Source of the DNA: Prevotella sp. UBA2746
GTDB lineage: Bacteria > Bacteroidota > Bacteroidia > Bacteroidales > Bacteroidaceae
Assembly: GCA_002353555.1 (NCBI GenBank)
Contig: DEJO01000024.1
Span: 4,049 to 68,048 of the forward strand
Reading direction: 5' to 3'
Length of the DNA: 64,000 nt
Shown: in pieces, positions 35,785-45,500 of the stretch
How positions within the stretch are numbered: position 1 is the stretch's first letter
Layout: each line of letters opens with the position of its first letter
Made by a program: the position numbers and the translations under genes
The notes under the pieces: generated by a model
What the model was told of the DNA's origin: nothing
Database searches by the model: none
Seen by the model: only the letters and a program-made list of their open reading frames with translations

Positions 35785-38328
35785 ATGAACTACACGATTG
35801 AGAAGATAACAACACTTATCGGGGCACGGCGTTACGGCCATTCGGATGCTCGTATCAGCTTCCTGCTGACGGACAGCCGTTCGCTTTGCTTCCCAGAGGT
35901 GACCTTGTTTTTTGCCATGAAGACACAACGCAATGACGGTCATCGGTATATTGAAGACTTGTATTGGCGTGGCGTGAGAAACTTCGTGGTGGACACACTG
36001 CCGAAAGAGTGGGAGACGACCTATGCTGATGCCAACTTCCTGAAGGTGGTGGGCGTGAGGGAGGCCCTGCAACGATTGGCTGAACGCCATCGTGACGAGT
36101 TCGACATTCCTGTTGTGGGCATCACAGGCTCGAACGGTAAGACCATCGTAAAGGAGTGGTTGTACAGGATATTGTCGGGAGTGGGCACTGCTCCGAAGCG
36201 CCAGTCGGCATTCATGCTGCGGGTGACACGTTCGCCGCGTTCTTATAACTCGCAGATAGGTGTGCCCCTGTCGGTATGGCTGCTGAACGAACATACAGAG
36301 GTGGGACTCTTCGAGGCTGGCATCAGTCAGCCGGGAGAGATGAAAGCCTTGCGCAGCATCATCCAGCCAACGATTGGTGTGCTGACAAACCTGGGGGCAG
36401 CCCATCAGGAGAACTTCTCGTCGTTGGAGGCGAAATGCAAGGAGAAGCTGGCACTGTTTCATGACACGAAGGCGGTTGTCTACAGTCTGGACGACGAGAT
36501 CGTGACGCGATGTATCTCGCAATATGTCTATCGTGGCGACCAGTTGTCGTGGTCGGTGAAGAACCCGAAGGCCGCTTTCTACGTGAAAGGCGAAGACCGC
36601 CGTGACAACGCGACGGTCATCAGCTACGTATGGCAAGGGAAGGAAGGACAGTATGTCATCCCGTTCATTGACGAGGGCTCTATACAGAACTCCATCACCA
36701 GTGCTGTCGTAGCCCTCTACTTAGGCGTTCCGGCTGACATCCTGGCTGAAAGGATGGCGCTGTTGGAACCTGTGGCGATGCGGTTGGAGGTGAAAGAGGG
36801 ACAACATGGCTGTACGCTCATCAACGACTCGTACAACTCAGACCTCTACTCGTTAGACATCGCCCTCGACTTCATGAACCGTAGACCCGACCAGGAGGGC
36901 AGCAAGCGGACGCTGATACTGAGCGACATCGTGCAGAGTGGCGTGGAACCGGCTACGCTCTACGAGTCGGTATCGGAACTGGCGGTGAAACGTGGGGTGG
37001 AGAAGCTGATTGGTATAGGTCCGCAGCTGAAAGCTCACCAACAGGTGATAGCCGTGAAGGAGAAGTATTTCTTTGAGAACTGTGAGGAACTGATAGAGAG
37101 TGAGGTCTTCCACCAGTTGGAGAATGAGCTGATTCTGCTGAAGGGTGCCCGTCAGTTCGGCTTCGACCAGCTGACGGAGCTGTTGGTTCAGAAGGTGCAC
37201 GAGACGACATTGGAGGTACATCTGAATGCTGTCGTTGACAACCTGAACTATTACCGGTCGTTCCTCAAGCCGGAGACGAAGCTGGTCTGCATGATCAAGG
37301 CTGATGGTTACGGTGCCGGTGCGGTGGAGATCGCGAAGACGCTGCAAGACCATCGGGTGGACTACCTTGCCGTTGCCGTTGCCGACGAGGGCGTAACGTT
37401 GCGCAAGGCTGGCATCACGTCGAACATCATGATCATGAACCCGGAGATGACGGCGTTCAAGACGATGTTCGACTATGAACTGGAACCGGAGGTGTACTCT
37501 TTCAGGTTGCTGGACGCTCTGGTGCGTGCCGCGCGACAGGAGGGTATCACAGGATGGCCGGTACACATCAAACTGGATACGGGCATGCACCGCTTAGGCT
37601 TCAATGTGGCTGATTTGTCGGACAAGTCAGACTCTTCCGACCCGTCTGACGACATCGCAGAGCTGATTATCCGGCTGAAACGTCAGCAGGCTGTGATTCC
37701 ACGGTCGGTGTTCTCGCATTTCGTAGGCTCAGACAGTGACGACTTCGATGACTTCTCTGCCAAGCAGTTTGCCTTGTTCAAGAGTGGGGCTGACCGACTG
37801 CAGGCTGCCTTCGAGCACCACATCATCCGCCACATGGACAACTCGGCGGGCATCGAACACTTCCCGGAACGGCAGATGGACATGTGTCGTTTGGGACTGG
37901 GACTCTATGGTGTGAACCCACGCAACAACGAAATGCTGCGTAACGTATCGACGTTGAAGACAACCATCTTGCAACTGCGCCATGTGCCGGCAGGTGATTC
38001 GGTGGGGTACAGCCGCAGGACCATACTGGAGAAAGACAGCATCATCGGTGCCATCCCTATCGGCTATGCTGACGGACTGAACCGGCACTTAGGTAACCGT
38101 CATGGCTTCTGCCTTGTCAATGGACAACGGGCGGAGTATGTCGGCAACATCTGTATGGATGTGGCGATGATTGACGTGACAGGTATCGACTGCAAGGAGG
38201 GTGACAGCGTGGAAATCTTTGGCGACAACCTGCCCGTTACCGCCCTCTCCGACCGTATCGATACCATCCCTTACGAGGTACTCACTGCTATCAGTAACCG
38301 GGTAAAGAGGGTGTACTTCCAAGACTAA
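35785..38328 (+). CDS. Bifunctional MurF ligase / alanine racemase
   Basis: Two cell-wall enzymes in one chain of 847 residues. The N-terminal half adds D-Ala-D-Ala to UDP-MurNAc-tripeptide: the ATP loop GITGSNGKTIVKEW lies near residue 112, and LINDSYNSDLYSLDIAL matches the Mur ligase centre. The C-terminal half is a PLP-dependent alanine racemase: K505 in MIKADGYGAGA binds PLP, and VGYSRRTILE and GNICMDVAMIDVT follow. The fusion is common in Bacteroidota. The start at 35785 fits the promoter 27 bp upstream. An in-frame LSDKSDSSDPSDD insert lies in the racemase half (about 37614-37652). Confidence 0.95.
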   Translation: MNYTIEKITTLIGARRYGHSDARISFLLTDSRSLCFPEVTLFFAMKTQRNDGHRYIEDLYWRGVRNFVVDTLPKEWETTYADANFLKVVGVREALQRLAERHRDEFDIPVVGITGSNGKTIVKEWLYRILSGVGTAPKRQSAFMLRVTRSPRSYNSQIGVPLSVWLLNEHTEVGLFEAGISQPGEMKALRSIIQPTIGVLTNLGAAHQENFSSLEAKCKEKLALFHDTKAVVYSLDDEIVTRCISQYVYRGDQLSWSVKNPKAAFYVKGEDRRDNATVISYVWQGKEGQYVIPFIDEGSIQNSITSAVVALYLGVPADILAERMALLEPVAMRLEVKEGQHGCTLINDSYNSDLYSLDIALDFMNRRPDQEGSKRTLILSDIVQSGVEPATLYESVSELAVKRGVEKLIGIGPQLKAHQQVIAVKEKYFFENCEELIESEVFHQLENELILLKGARQFGFDQLTELLVQKVHETTLEVHLNAVVDNLNYYRSFLKPETKLVCMIKADGYGAGAVEIAKTLQDHRVDYLAVAVADEGVTLRKAGITSNIMIMNPEMTAFKTMFDYELEPEVYSFRLLDALVRAARQEGITGWPVHIKLDTGMHRLGFNVADLSDKSDSSDPSDDIAELIIRLKRQQAVIPRSVFSHFVGSDSDDFDDFSAKQFALFKSGADRLQAAFEHHIIRHMDNSAGIEHFPERQMDMCRLGLGLYGVNPRNNEMLRNVSTLKTTILQLRHVPAGDSVGYSRRTILEKDSIIGAIPIGYADGLNRHLGNRHGFCLVNGQRAEYVGNICMDVAMIDVTGIDCKEGDSVEIFGDNLPVTALSDRIDTIPYEVLTAISNRVKRVYFQD

Positions 38329-38352
38329 AAGATAAGAAAAATGTCATTTTCC

Positions 38353-38383
38353 TTTGCATTTTGGTTGCTTCGTTGTACCTTTG
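38353..38383 (+). promoter_or_regulatory. Promoter of the uronate operon
   Basis: TTTG (38353-38356), a 19 bp gap, then TACCTTTG (38376-38383). A short A/T-rich imperfect palindrome (aaaaatg/cattttc) overlaps the -33 box, a weak echo of the promoter-hairpin elements. Confidence 0.65.
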
Positions 38384-38446
38384 CAGGGTTGCTGTCGCAA
38401 ATGGCACAAATCTACCGACAATAATTTAAATTAAGAACATAAATCT

Positions 38447-39823
38447 ATGGAACAAGTATTTAGTTACATTATCGGACTTGGAGCAGCGGTGATGATGCCT
38501 ATCATCTTCACCATTCTCGGAGTCTGTATCGGTATTAAATTCTCTAAGGCGCTCAAGAGCGGTCTTTATGTAGGTGTCGGTTTTGTCGGCCTGAGTATCA
38601 TTACGGCTTTGTTGGTAGACACCATGTCGCCGGCACTGTCTAAGGTAGTGGAAATCTACGGCCTGGAACTGCAAGTTTTTGACATGGGATGGCCTGCCGC
38701 CGCCTCTGTTGCCTACAACACACTGGTAGGTTCGTTCATTATTCCCGTCTGCTTAGGCGTCAACCTGTTGCTGTTGCTGTTGGGTTGCACCCGTACGGTG
38801 AACATCGACCTGTGGAACTACTGGCACTTTGCCTTCATCGGTGCTGTGGTTTACTTCATGACCGACAGCGTAGCCTGGGGATTCTTTGCTGCCATCATCT
38901 GCTACATCATCACTCTTGTACTTGCTGATGTCACGGCAAAAAAGTTCCAGAAGTTCTATCCCGGCATGGACGGTATTTCTATCCCGCAGCCATTCTGCCA
39001 GGGTTTCATGCCTTTCGCTGTAGGTATCAACAAGTGTCTGGACTATGTACCGGGTATCAATAAGGTGAACATCGACTCCGATGGTATGAAGAAGAAGTTC
39101 GGACTCTTCGGTGAGCCTCTCTTCCTTGGTGTGCTGATAGGTATCATCATCGGCTGTTTGGCTTGCAAAGACTGGAACGAAGTGGTCGACAATATCCCTG
39201 TCACCTTGCAGATTGGTATCAAGATGGGTGCCGTCATGGAGCTGATTCCGCGTATCACATCGCTCTTCATCGAAGGCTTGAAACCCATTGCTGAGGCTAC
39301 GAAGGAGTTGATTGCCAAGAAGTTCGGTGCCGACAAGGAACTGTATATCGGTATGTCGCCGGCATTGGTCATCGGCCATCCCACTACACTGGTGGTATCG
39401 CTGCTGCTCATCCCCGTAACACTCGTTCTCGCCGTGGTACTTCCTGGCAACCAGTTCCTGCCCTTGGCATCGCTGGCAGGTATGTTCTATGTCTTTGTGA
39501 TGGTGCTGCCCTATACCAATGGCAACGTCCTGCGCTCGTTCATCGTCGGTCTGGTTGTGATTGCCATCGGTCTGTACTTCGTAACTTGGATGGCTGGCGA
39601 CTTTACCAGTGCTGCCCACCATGTGGCTGCCATCCATCCTGACGATAAGACCGTACAGGTGCCTGCAGGCTTTGAGGCTGGTGCCCTTGACTTCGCATCC
39701 AGTCCGCTCTCTACAGTTATCTATGCTTGCATGAAGTACCTCAGCTATATCGGAGCCGGCATACTGACCGTCTGCACCTTGCTCTTGGTCGTATGGAACC
39801 GTATGCGCATCAACAAGAAATAA
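38447..39823 (+). CDS. PTS galactitol-type EIIC membrane protein (orphan)
   Basis: 458-residue membrane protein with about ten helices, matching the galactitol EIIC group: GLGAAVMMPIIFTILGVCIG, MGWPAAASVAYNTLVGSFII, and GISIPQPFCQGFMPFAVGINK. In a complete PTS this subunit moves the sugar while EIIB phosphorylates it. No EIIA, EIIB, HPr or EI gene is in the window, and Bacteroidota generally lack a full sugar PTS, so it may work as a facilitator or secondary transporter. It leads an operon with kduI and a hexuronate-type MFS gene, suggesting a uronate or related ligand. Confidence 0.88.
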   Translation: MEQVFSYIIGLGAAVMMPIIFTILGVCIGIKFSKALKSGLYVGVGFVGLSIITALLVDTMSPALSKVVEIYGLELQVFDMGWPAAASVAYNTLVGSFIIPVCLGVNLLLLLLGCTRTVNIDLWNYWHFAFIGAVVYFMTDSVAWGFFAAIICYIITLVLADVTAKKFQKFYPGMDGISIPQPFCQGFMPFAVGINKCLDYVPGINKVNIDSDGMKKKFGLFGEPLFLGVLIGIIIGCLACKDWNEVVDNIPVTLQIGIKMGAVMELIPRITSLFIEGLKPIAEATKELIAKKFGADKELYIGMSPALVIGHPTTLVVSLLLIPVTLVLAVVLPGNQFLPLASLAGMFYVFVMVLPYTNGNVLRSFIVGLVVIAIGLYFVTWMAGDFTSAAHHVAAIHPDDKTVQVPAGFEAGALDFASSPLSTVIYACMKYLSYIGAGILTVCTLLLVVWNRMRINKK

Positions 39824-39865
39824 ACATGTGGTATCAATGAAATCATAACTCATAAAAACACGAAT

Positions 39866-40840
39866 ATGAAAAGAACATTTATTTCATTAGCATTGCTGGC
39901 AATGGCATTTGGTGCAAGTGCTCAGCAGAGTGTGAAATTCCAGACGGCGTGTCATCCAGACGACGTGAAACACTATGACACCGAGAAATTGCGCGACCGC
40001 TTTGTCATGGAGAAAGTGATGGAGGCAGACAAAATCAACCTTACCTATTCACACTACGACCGCTTCATCTATGGTGGTGCTATGCCTGTGAACAAGACGT
40101 TGAAGTTGGAGAACTTCTTAGAGTTGGGTCTCGATGTAGACAAGACCATCAAGGAGAAGTACTTCCTCTATAACCGCGAACTCGGTGTTGTCAACTGTGG
40201 TGAAGGCGATGGTGTCGTCATCGTTGACGGTAAGGAGTATGCGCTCTCTCCGAAAGAAGCCCTTTACATCGGCCGCGGACATATCGGCAAGGACAAGGAT
40301 GTAAACAAGGTCGTGGAGTTCCGTTCCAAGAATCCTAACAAACCGGCAAAGTTCTACCTGAACTCAGCAACGGCTCACAAGCATTATAAGACCCAGTGGA
40401 TTACCCTCGACGGACGTAAAGGTTCGCTGAAGGCTGCCGTATGGGGTCCGGTAGGAACAACGGAAGAGGCTAACAATCGTACCGTATATAAGCTGATTGT
40501 CAACGACGTGTTGGAAGAGGGTCCGTGCCAGTTGCAGTTGGGACTCACCCAGCTCAACCCCGGAGCTGTCTGGAACACCATGCCGCCCCACACTCACGGT
40601 CGCCGCATCGAGGCTTACTACTACTTCAACCTTCCGCAGGACCAGACCATCGCCCATGTGATGGGTGAGCCGCAGGAAAGCCGTGTTGTATGGCTGCACA
40701 ACGAGCAGGCCATCATGTCACCGGAATGGAGCATCCACGCTGCTGCAGGCACCTACTACTACACCTTCATCTGGGGTATGGCTGGTGAGAACCTGTACTA
40801 TAACGATAAAGACAACATTCCCGTTGTTGAACTGAAGTAA
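39866..40840 (+). CDS. kduI: 5-dehydro-4-deoxy-D-glucuronate isomerase with signal peptide
   Basis: Isomerises 5-keto-4-deoxyuronate from unsaturated uronates (pectin, glycosaminoglycans) to 2,5-diketo-3-deoxygluconate. The metal-binding motif [13 protein letters not shown] is intact, as are [13 protein letters not shown] and [15 protein letters not shown]. The protein is 324 residues, against about 280 for E. coli KduI. The extra N-terminus, [20 protein letters not shown], is a clear signal peptide of the local type, so the enzyme may be periplasmic. A GTG at about 39932 could give a cytosolic form but lacks support. No kduD is adjacent. Confidence 0.92.
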   Translation: MKRTFISLALLAMAFGASAQQSVKFQTACHPDDVKHYDTEKLRDRFVMEKVMEADKINLTYSHYDRFIYGGAMPVNKTLKLENFLELGLDVDKTIKEKYFLYNRELGVVNCGEGDGVVIVDGKEYALSPKEALYIGRGHIGKDKDVNKVVEFRSKNPNKPAKFYLNSATAHKHYKTQWITLDGRKGSLKAAVWGPVGTTEEANNRTVYKLIVNDVLEEGPCQLQLGLTQLNPGAVWNTMPPHTHGRRIEAYYYFNLPQDQTIAHVMGEPQESRVVWLHNEQAIMSPEWSIHAAAGTYYYTFIWGMAGENLYYNDKDNIPVVELK

Positions 40841-40849
40841 GCTTTCCGT

Positions 40850-41005
40850 TCCCCAATCCCTCCCGTGCAGGAGGGAAACAGGATAGATCCAGTGGGGATG
40901 GATAATCATAAGTGAAATAACAAACAATAATAATAACTAAAAAAAAGGAGACCCCCGGAAGTAACCAAACAGCCCTCCCCGTTCGGGAGGGAATGGGGGT
41001 GGGTA
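40850..41005. repeat. ccctcccg...cgggaggg palindromic repeats between kduI and the MFS gene
   Basis: Two G/C-rich palindromic fragments (around 40857-40905 and 40973-41002) flank an A-rich centre. They are of the same family as 26755-26825. No promoter box is seen. Confidence 0.6.
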
Positions 41006-41008
41006 TTT

Positions 41009-42466
41009 ATGAATGCAATTAAAACAACAAAGATGTCCAGCTTCCGTTGGGTCATCTGTGCGTTGCTCTTCTTGGCAACGACAATCAATTACATGGACCG
41101 TCAGGTGCTTTCGCTGACGTGGAAAGACTTCATCGCACCTGAGTTCCACTGGAGTGATGCCGACTATGGTACCATTACCGGTCTGTTCTCTATCTTTTAT
41201 GCTATTGCCAACCTGTTTGCAGGTAAGTTCATTGACTGGATGGGAACGAAGAAAGGTTATCTCATCGCCATCTTCGTTTGGTCGTTGGGTGCCGTGCTTC
41301 ATGCTGGTTGTGGCTGGGTAGCTATGACCATTGAGGGCTACGACAGCATCGAGGCACTCCGTATGGTGCAGGCTGGTAGCGACGCTGCCGTTGCCATCGC
41401 CTCCATCAGTGTATGGCTGTTCCTGGCTTGTCGTATGATTCTTGCCCTTGGTGAGGCAGGTAACTTCCCCGCAGCTATCAAGGTTACCGCCGAGTACTTC
41501 CCGAAGAAAGACCGTGCCCTTGCTACCTCTATTTTCAACAGTGGTGCTTCTGTTGGCGCTCTTGCAGCTCCTGCTACCATCCCACTGTTGGCTCGTGCCT
41601 GGGGTTGGGAGATGGCATTCATCATCATCGGTGCCCTTGGTTTCGTATGGATGGGTCTTTGGATCTGGCTCTATGACAAACCTGCAAAGAACACGCGTGT
41701 CAACCAGGCTGAGTTGAACTATATCGAGCAAGATACCGACATCGCAGAGGTTCAGAACAAGCATGAAGCCAAGGAAGAGAAGGTTATCCCGTTCTTCCAG
41801 TGCTTCAAGTACAAGCAGACATGGTCGTTCATCGTGGGTAAGTTCATGACCGACGGCGTATGGTGGTTCTTCCTCTTCTGGGCTCCGGCATACTTCTCTG
41901 ACCAGTATGGCTATACCTCTGACTCTACGATGGGTATCCTCCTGATTCTCACCCTTTATACCATCGTCACCGTACTCTCTATCGGTGGTGGTTATCTGCC
42001 GAAGTACTTTGTAGAGCAGCGTGGCATGAATCCCTATCTGGGTCGTATGCGTGCTATGTTGATTTTCGCCTTCTTCCCCTTGCTGGGTCTGTTGGCTCAG
42101 CCACTCGGTGCCTATAGCGCATGGTGGCCAGCCATCCTGATTGGTTTGCTTGGTGCTGGACATCAGGCGTGGAGTGCGAACATCTTCTCTACCGTTGGTG
42201 ACATGTTCCCGAAGTCAACCATTGGTACCATTACCGGTATCGGTTCAATGGCAGGTGGCGTAGGCTCGTTCCTCATCAACAAGGGTTCCGGTTCGTTCTT
42301 CACATGGGCTGAAGGACAGGGAAGTGCCTTTACCTTCTTTGGCTTCGACGGAAAGCCGGCAGCCTACATGGTAGTCTTCTGTATCTGCGCCGTTGCCTAC
42401 CTTATCGGCTGGTGTATCATGAAGGCTCTCGTTCCGAAGTACAAGCCTATCGTTCTCGAAGACTAA
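41009..42466 (+). CDS. MFS transporter, hexuronate (ExuT) type
   Basis: Inner-membrane symporter of the anion:cation/ACS group: 485 residues, 12 helices. The N-terminal ATTINYMDRQVLSLTWKDF and EAGNFPAAIKVTAEYFPKKDRA are typical of the hexuronate transporter ExuT. A charged central loop (QDTDIAEVQNKHEAKEEK) and a longer-than-usual insert after helix 3 (YDSIEALRMVQAGSDAAVA) are present. The start could also be the ATG at 41033 (MSSFRWV). It is the third gene of the operon with EIIC and kduI and ends at a strong terminator. Confidence 0.88.
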   Translation: MNAIKTTKMSSFRWVICALLFLATTINYMDRQVLSLTWKDFIAPEFHWSDADYGTITGLFSIFYAIANLFAGKFIDWMGTKKGYLIAIFVWSLGAVLHAGCGWVAMTIEGYDSIEALRMVQAGSDAAVAIASISVWLFLACRMILALGEAGNFPAAIKVTAEYFPKKDRALATSIFNSGASVGALAAPATIPLLARAWGWEMAFIIIGALGFVWMGLWIWLYDKPAKNTRVNQAELNYIEQDTDIAEVQNKHEAKEEKVIPFFQCFKYKQTWSFIVGKFMTDGVWWFFLFWAPAYFSDQYGYTSDSTMGILLILTLYTIVTVLSIGGGYLPKYFVEQRGMNPYLGRMRAMLIFAFFPLLGLLAQPLGAYSAWWPAILIGLLGAGHQAWSANIFSTVGDMFPKSTIGTITGIGSMAGGVGSFLINKGSGSFFTWAEGQGSAFTFFGFDGKPAAYMVVFCICAVAYLIGWCIMKALVPKYKPIVLED

Positions 42467-42500
42467 TATCTTGATAGGTCTTTAAGACGGATAATCCTTA

Positions 42501-42538
42501 TAGGGGGTTGCTGCTGCTTTGACAGGAGCAACCCCCTA
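42501..42538. terminator. Terminator between the uronate operon and the NRPS gene
   Basis: tagggggttgct pairs perfectly (12 bp) with agcaacccccta around a 14-nt loop. The genes on both sides converge on it. A GTCTGACCA-type short repeat follows (42543-42582). Confidence 0.85.
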
Positions 42539-42577
42539 AATGTTGTCCGACCAGTCTGACCAGTCTGACAACTCAGA

Positions 42578-45500
42578 CTACAGGCTATTGGGCGTGTTGC
42601 GGAGATATTCTTTCAGCAAGTAGGCTTCGTAAGAAGGGTGTTGCAGGTTTTGTAGAATGTTGATGACATCGTGGTTTCTTGCGATGCTGACGGGTATTCC
42701 TTGTCGGTTCATGCGTTGAACGAGTTGTGCAACGGTCACGGGTGGTGCAACATGTAGGGTGATGGGCTGCAAGTTTCCGTCCTGACAAGTGAAGGCTGCT
42801 TCGTCGTTAGCCCTGAGCAGGATTTCCTTTGCTACCAAGTCAACGGGTGAGAGGTCTATGGTGAGTTCTGCAAGGCTTTCCGGACATACACCTGTCTGTT
42901 GCATCAGGCGCAGGAAACCGAGGAAGGCATTCGATGTTGACAAGTCGGAATGTGACGAAAGGGTAGGGATGATGTCTTCCGTTGTACCTGCTATCAGGTT
43001 TCCTACACGTAGAATCTGTGCCTGCAAGCCCTTGGTGGCAGCGGCATTGCTGACACGTTCCTCAGCAAGTTGCTTGGAATGGAGGTATGGAAAGTGCCCC
43101 TTTTCCAGCTCTCCCTTTGGGGAGAGAGTGGGGAGGGTTGCTTGCTGTGGGTCGAGTGATGCCGTGGAGATGTGGATAAGGCGTAGATGATGCTGCAAGC
43201 AGAAGTCGATGATGTGCTCCGTGCCTTTCACGTTGGTGTCTTTCAGTTCCGTTCCGCGTGCAAAGTGACGGACGTCAGCAGCACAATGGATGACGACAGC
43301 GCTTGACTCATAGCTGACTATTGGCGTCTGCAGATGCTCTGAGGAGTGGCAAGGCAGGGCAGACCATTGGGAATATGGTGCTGTGATGTCGCCCTTGACG
43401 ATGCTGATGCCCTTACCTTTCAGCCGTTCTTCAGCAGGGATGTCGTCCTTATCCCTGACAAGACAAAAGACTTTTTCTGCTCCCTGTGCAAGCAGTTGAC
43501 GTTGGACATGACTACCCAGGAAGCCGGTGGCACCGGTGAGGAAACAAAACTCTCTCTCCCCCTCTCCCCAAGGGGAGAGAGTGGTTACATTCCCTAATGG
43601 TATATTTTTGGGTTGCGGTGAGTTCTCGATAGTAGAACTATTTATGCTCTCCCCTTGGGGAGAGTGGGAGAGGGGACTTTCCTTGGGGGTTCTGACATTT
43701 AGGCTTCCCAACTCTCTTGGTGTAGCCCTCTCGAAGATGTCTTGGTAGCTTCGTTTGATGCCCACATTCTCCAGTTCTCCTATCAGTTGTATGGCACTGA
43801 GAGAGGTGCCTCCCAAGTCGAAGAAGTTATCGGTAGCACCCACTTCGTCCATCTGTAGTACCTTGGCAAACAACCGACAGAGCAGTTCTTCCCTCTCGTT
43901 GGCAGGCTTCATGCGTTGCCGGACAACAGGCTGAGGATTAGGCAACCGCTTGTAGTCAGTCTTGCCGTTGGCGGTGAGCGGTATTTTCGCCAGCTGCATG
44001 AATGTGTCGGGCATGAGGTAGTCGGGTAATTTCATGCTCAACTCCCGTCTGATGTCGTCAACCTTCATGTCTTTGTCAGCCGTAAAATAGGCACATAGCA
44101 ACTCTTCGCCCCTGTCAGTTGAAGATAGTTGTGTGACGACAGCTTGTCTGATACCCTTCAGTTGGAGTAAGGCAGAAGCGATCTCTTCAGGTTCGATGCG
44201 GAACCCGTTTCGTTTGATTTGCCGGTCTGTACGTCCGACGAACTCCAACAGTCCACCTTCGTTCCATTTGACGAGGTCGCCCGTATGATACACCTTTCCT
44301 GTGCAGAACGTGCAATCCGTAAACTTCTCCTTTGTCAGCGCTTCGTCGTTCCAGTAGCCTGCCGCCACCTGTGGCCCGGCAATCCACAGTTCTCCTGTAG
44401 CCCCCTGCGGCAGTAACTGTCCCTGCGGGTCGGTGACGAACACCTGCATGTTGTCGAGAGGTCTGCCGATGGGAATGTCATCGTATGTCTTGTCCTTTGC
44501 TATCTCGCAGTAGGTGGCATCAACGGTACATTCCGTCGGTCCGTATGTGTTGATAAGCCGTGCGGTAATCGGAGGAACCCTTGTGAGCTTCTCCCCACCC
44601 ACGCATAGGTAGTCTACTTCCAATTGATGTTTTTCTGCCAGCATCACCCCCATCTGGGTGGTGTAGCATCCGCCCGTGATGCCGTTGTCTTTCAAGTATC
44701 GTGCAAGGGCGGAGAGGTTCATCCGGATGTCGTCGGGAACAATATAGAGCGTACCGCCTACAGACAGTACGGGGAACAAATCCTCTACGGACGCATCGAA
44801 GGAAAGTGGTGAGTGACAACTGATGCGGCTCTCTGCCGTCAGGTGCCAGTGGTTGACGATGAAGTGGGTGAGGTTGAATAGTCCTCGGTGGGTCACCATG
44901 ACACCCTTCGGCTTTCCCGTTGAGCCGGAGGTGTACATCATGTAGGCGAAGGATGATGGTGGAAGTTTGAAGGTTGAAGGATGACGGTTGATGTCGTTGC
45001 GAATTTCCGCTTGGCGTGCTTCCGGCCACTCCGGGTCTATGGGTACGTATGCCAATCCTGCCTTCATGACTCCGATGACCTTTACCATCCATTCCTTCTG
45101 GCGTGTAGTCTTCAGACAGACGAACGGGCTGTCAGCTTGTTGCTTTTTCGCCACTTCTTCGGCGTATGCCGATGAGCGCCTGTCCAACTCCTGATAGGTC
45201 AGCGAGCCGTTGCCGGCGACAACAGCCTTGGCGTGCGGTGTCTTTTGTACCTGTTCCTGGAATAAGTCCAGCCATGTCTGCGTGTCGTCATATTCAAGGA
45301 GCTCACCCTTGCCTAATGTGATGAGGTGGCATTGCTCGTTGTCGTCAGCGATGCTGATGTCTTTCAGTCGGACACCGGAGTGGGTGATGATGCGCTGGAT
45401 ACATGTGACAACAGCCTTTGCAACCATATTCAATGTTGCCAGCCCGACGAGTGCTTCACTTGCATCCGTCCTGACTTCATAGTTGTCGGCATCCGAGTAT

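Noticed and set aside
38753..39853. 366-codon open frame on the minus strand
   Set aside because: Antisense to the EIIC gene. The composition (His, Gln, Asp-rich) is typical of a reversed membrane protein gene.
40937..42163. 408-codon open frame on the minus strand
   Set aside because: Antisense to the MFS gene and has no motif.
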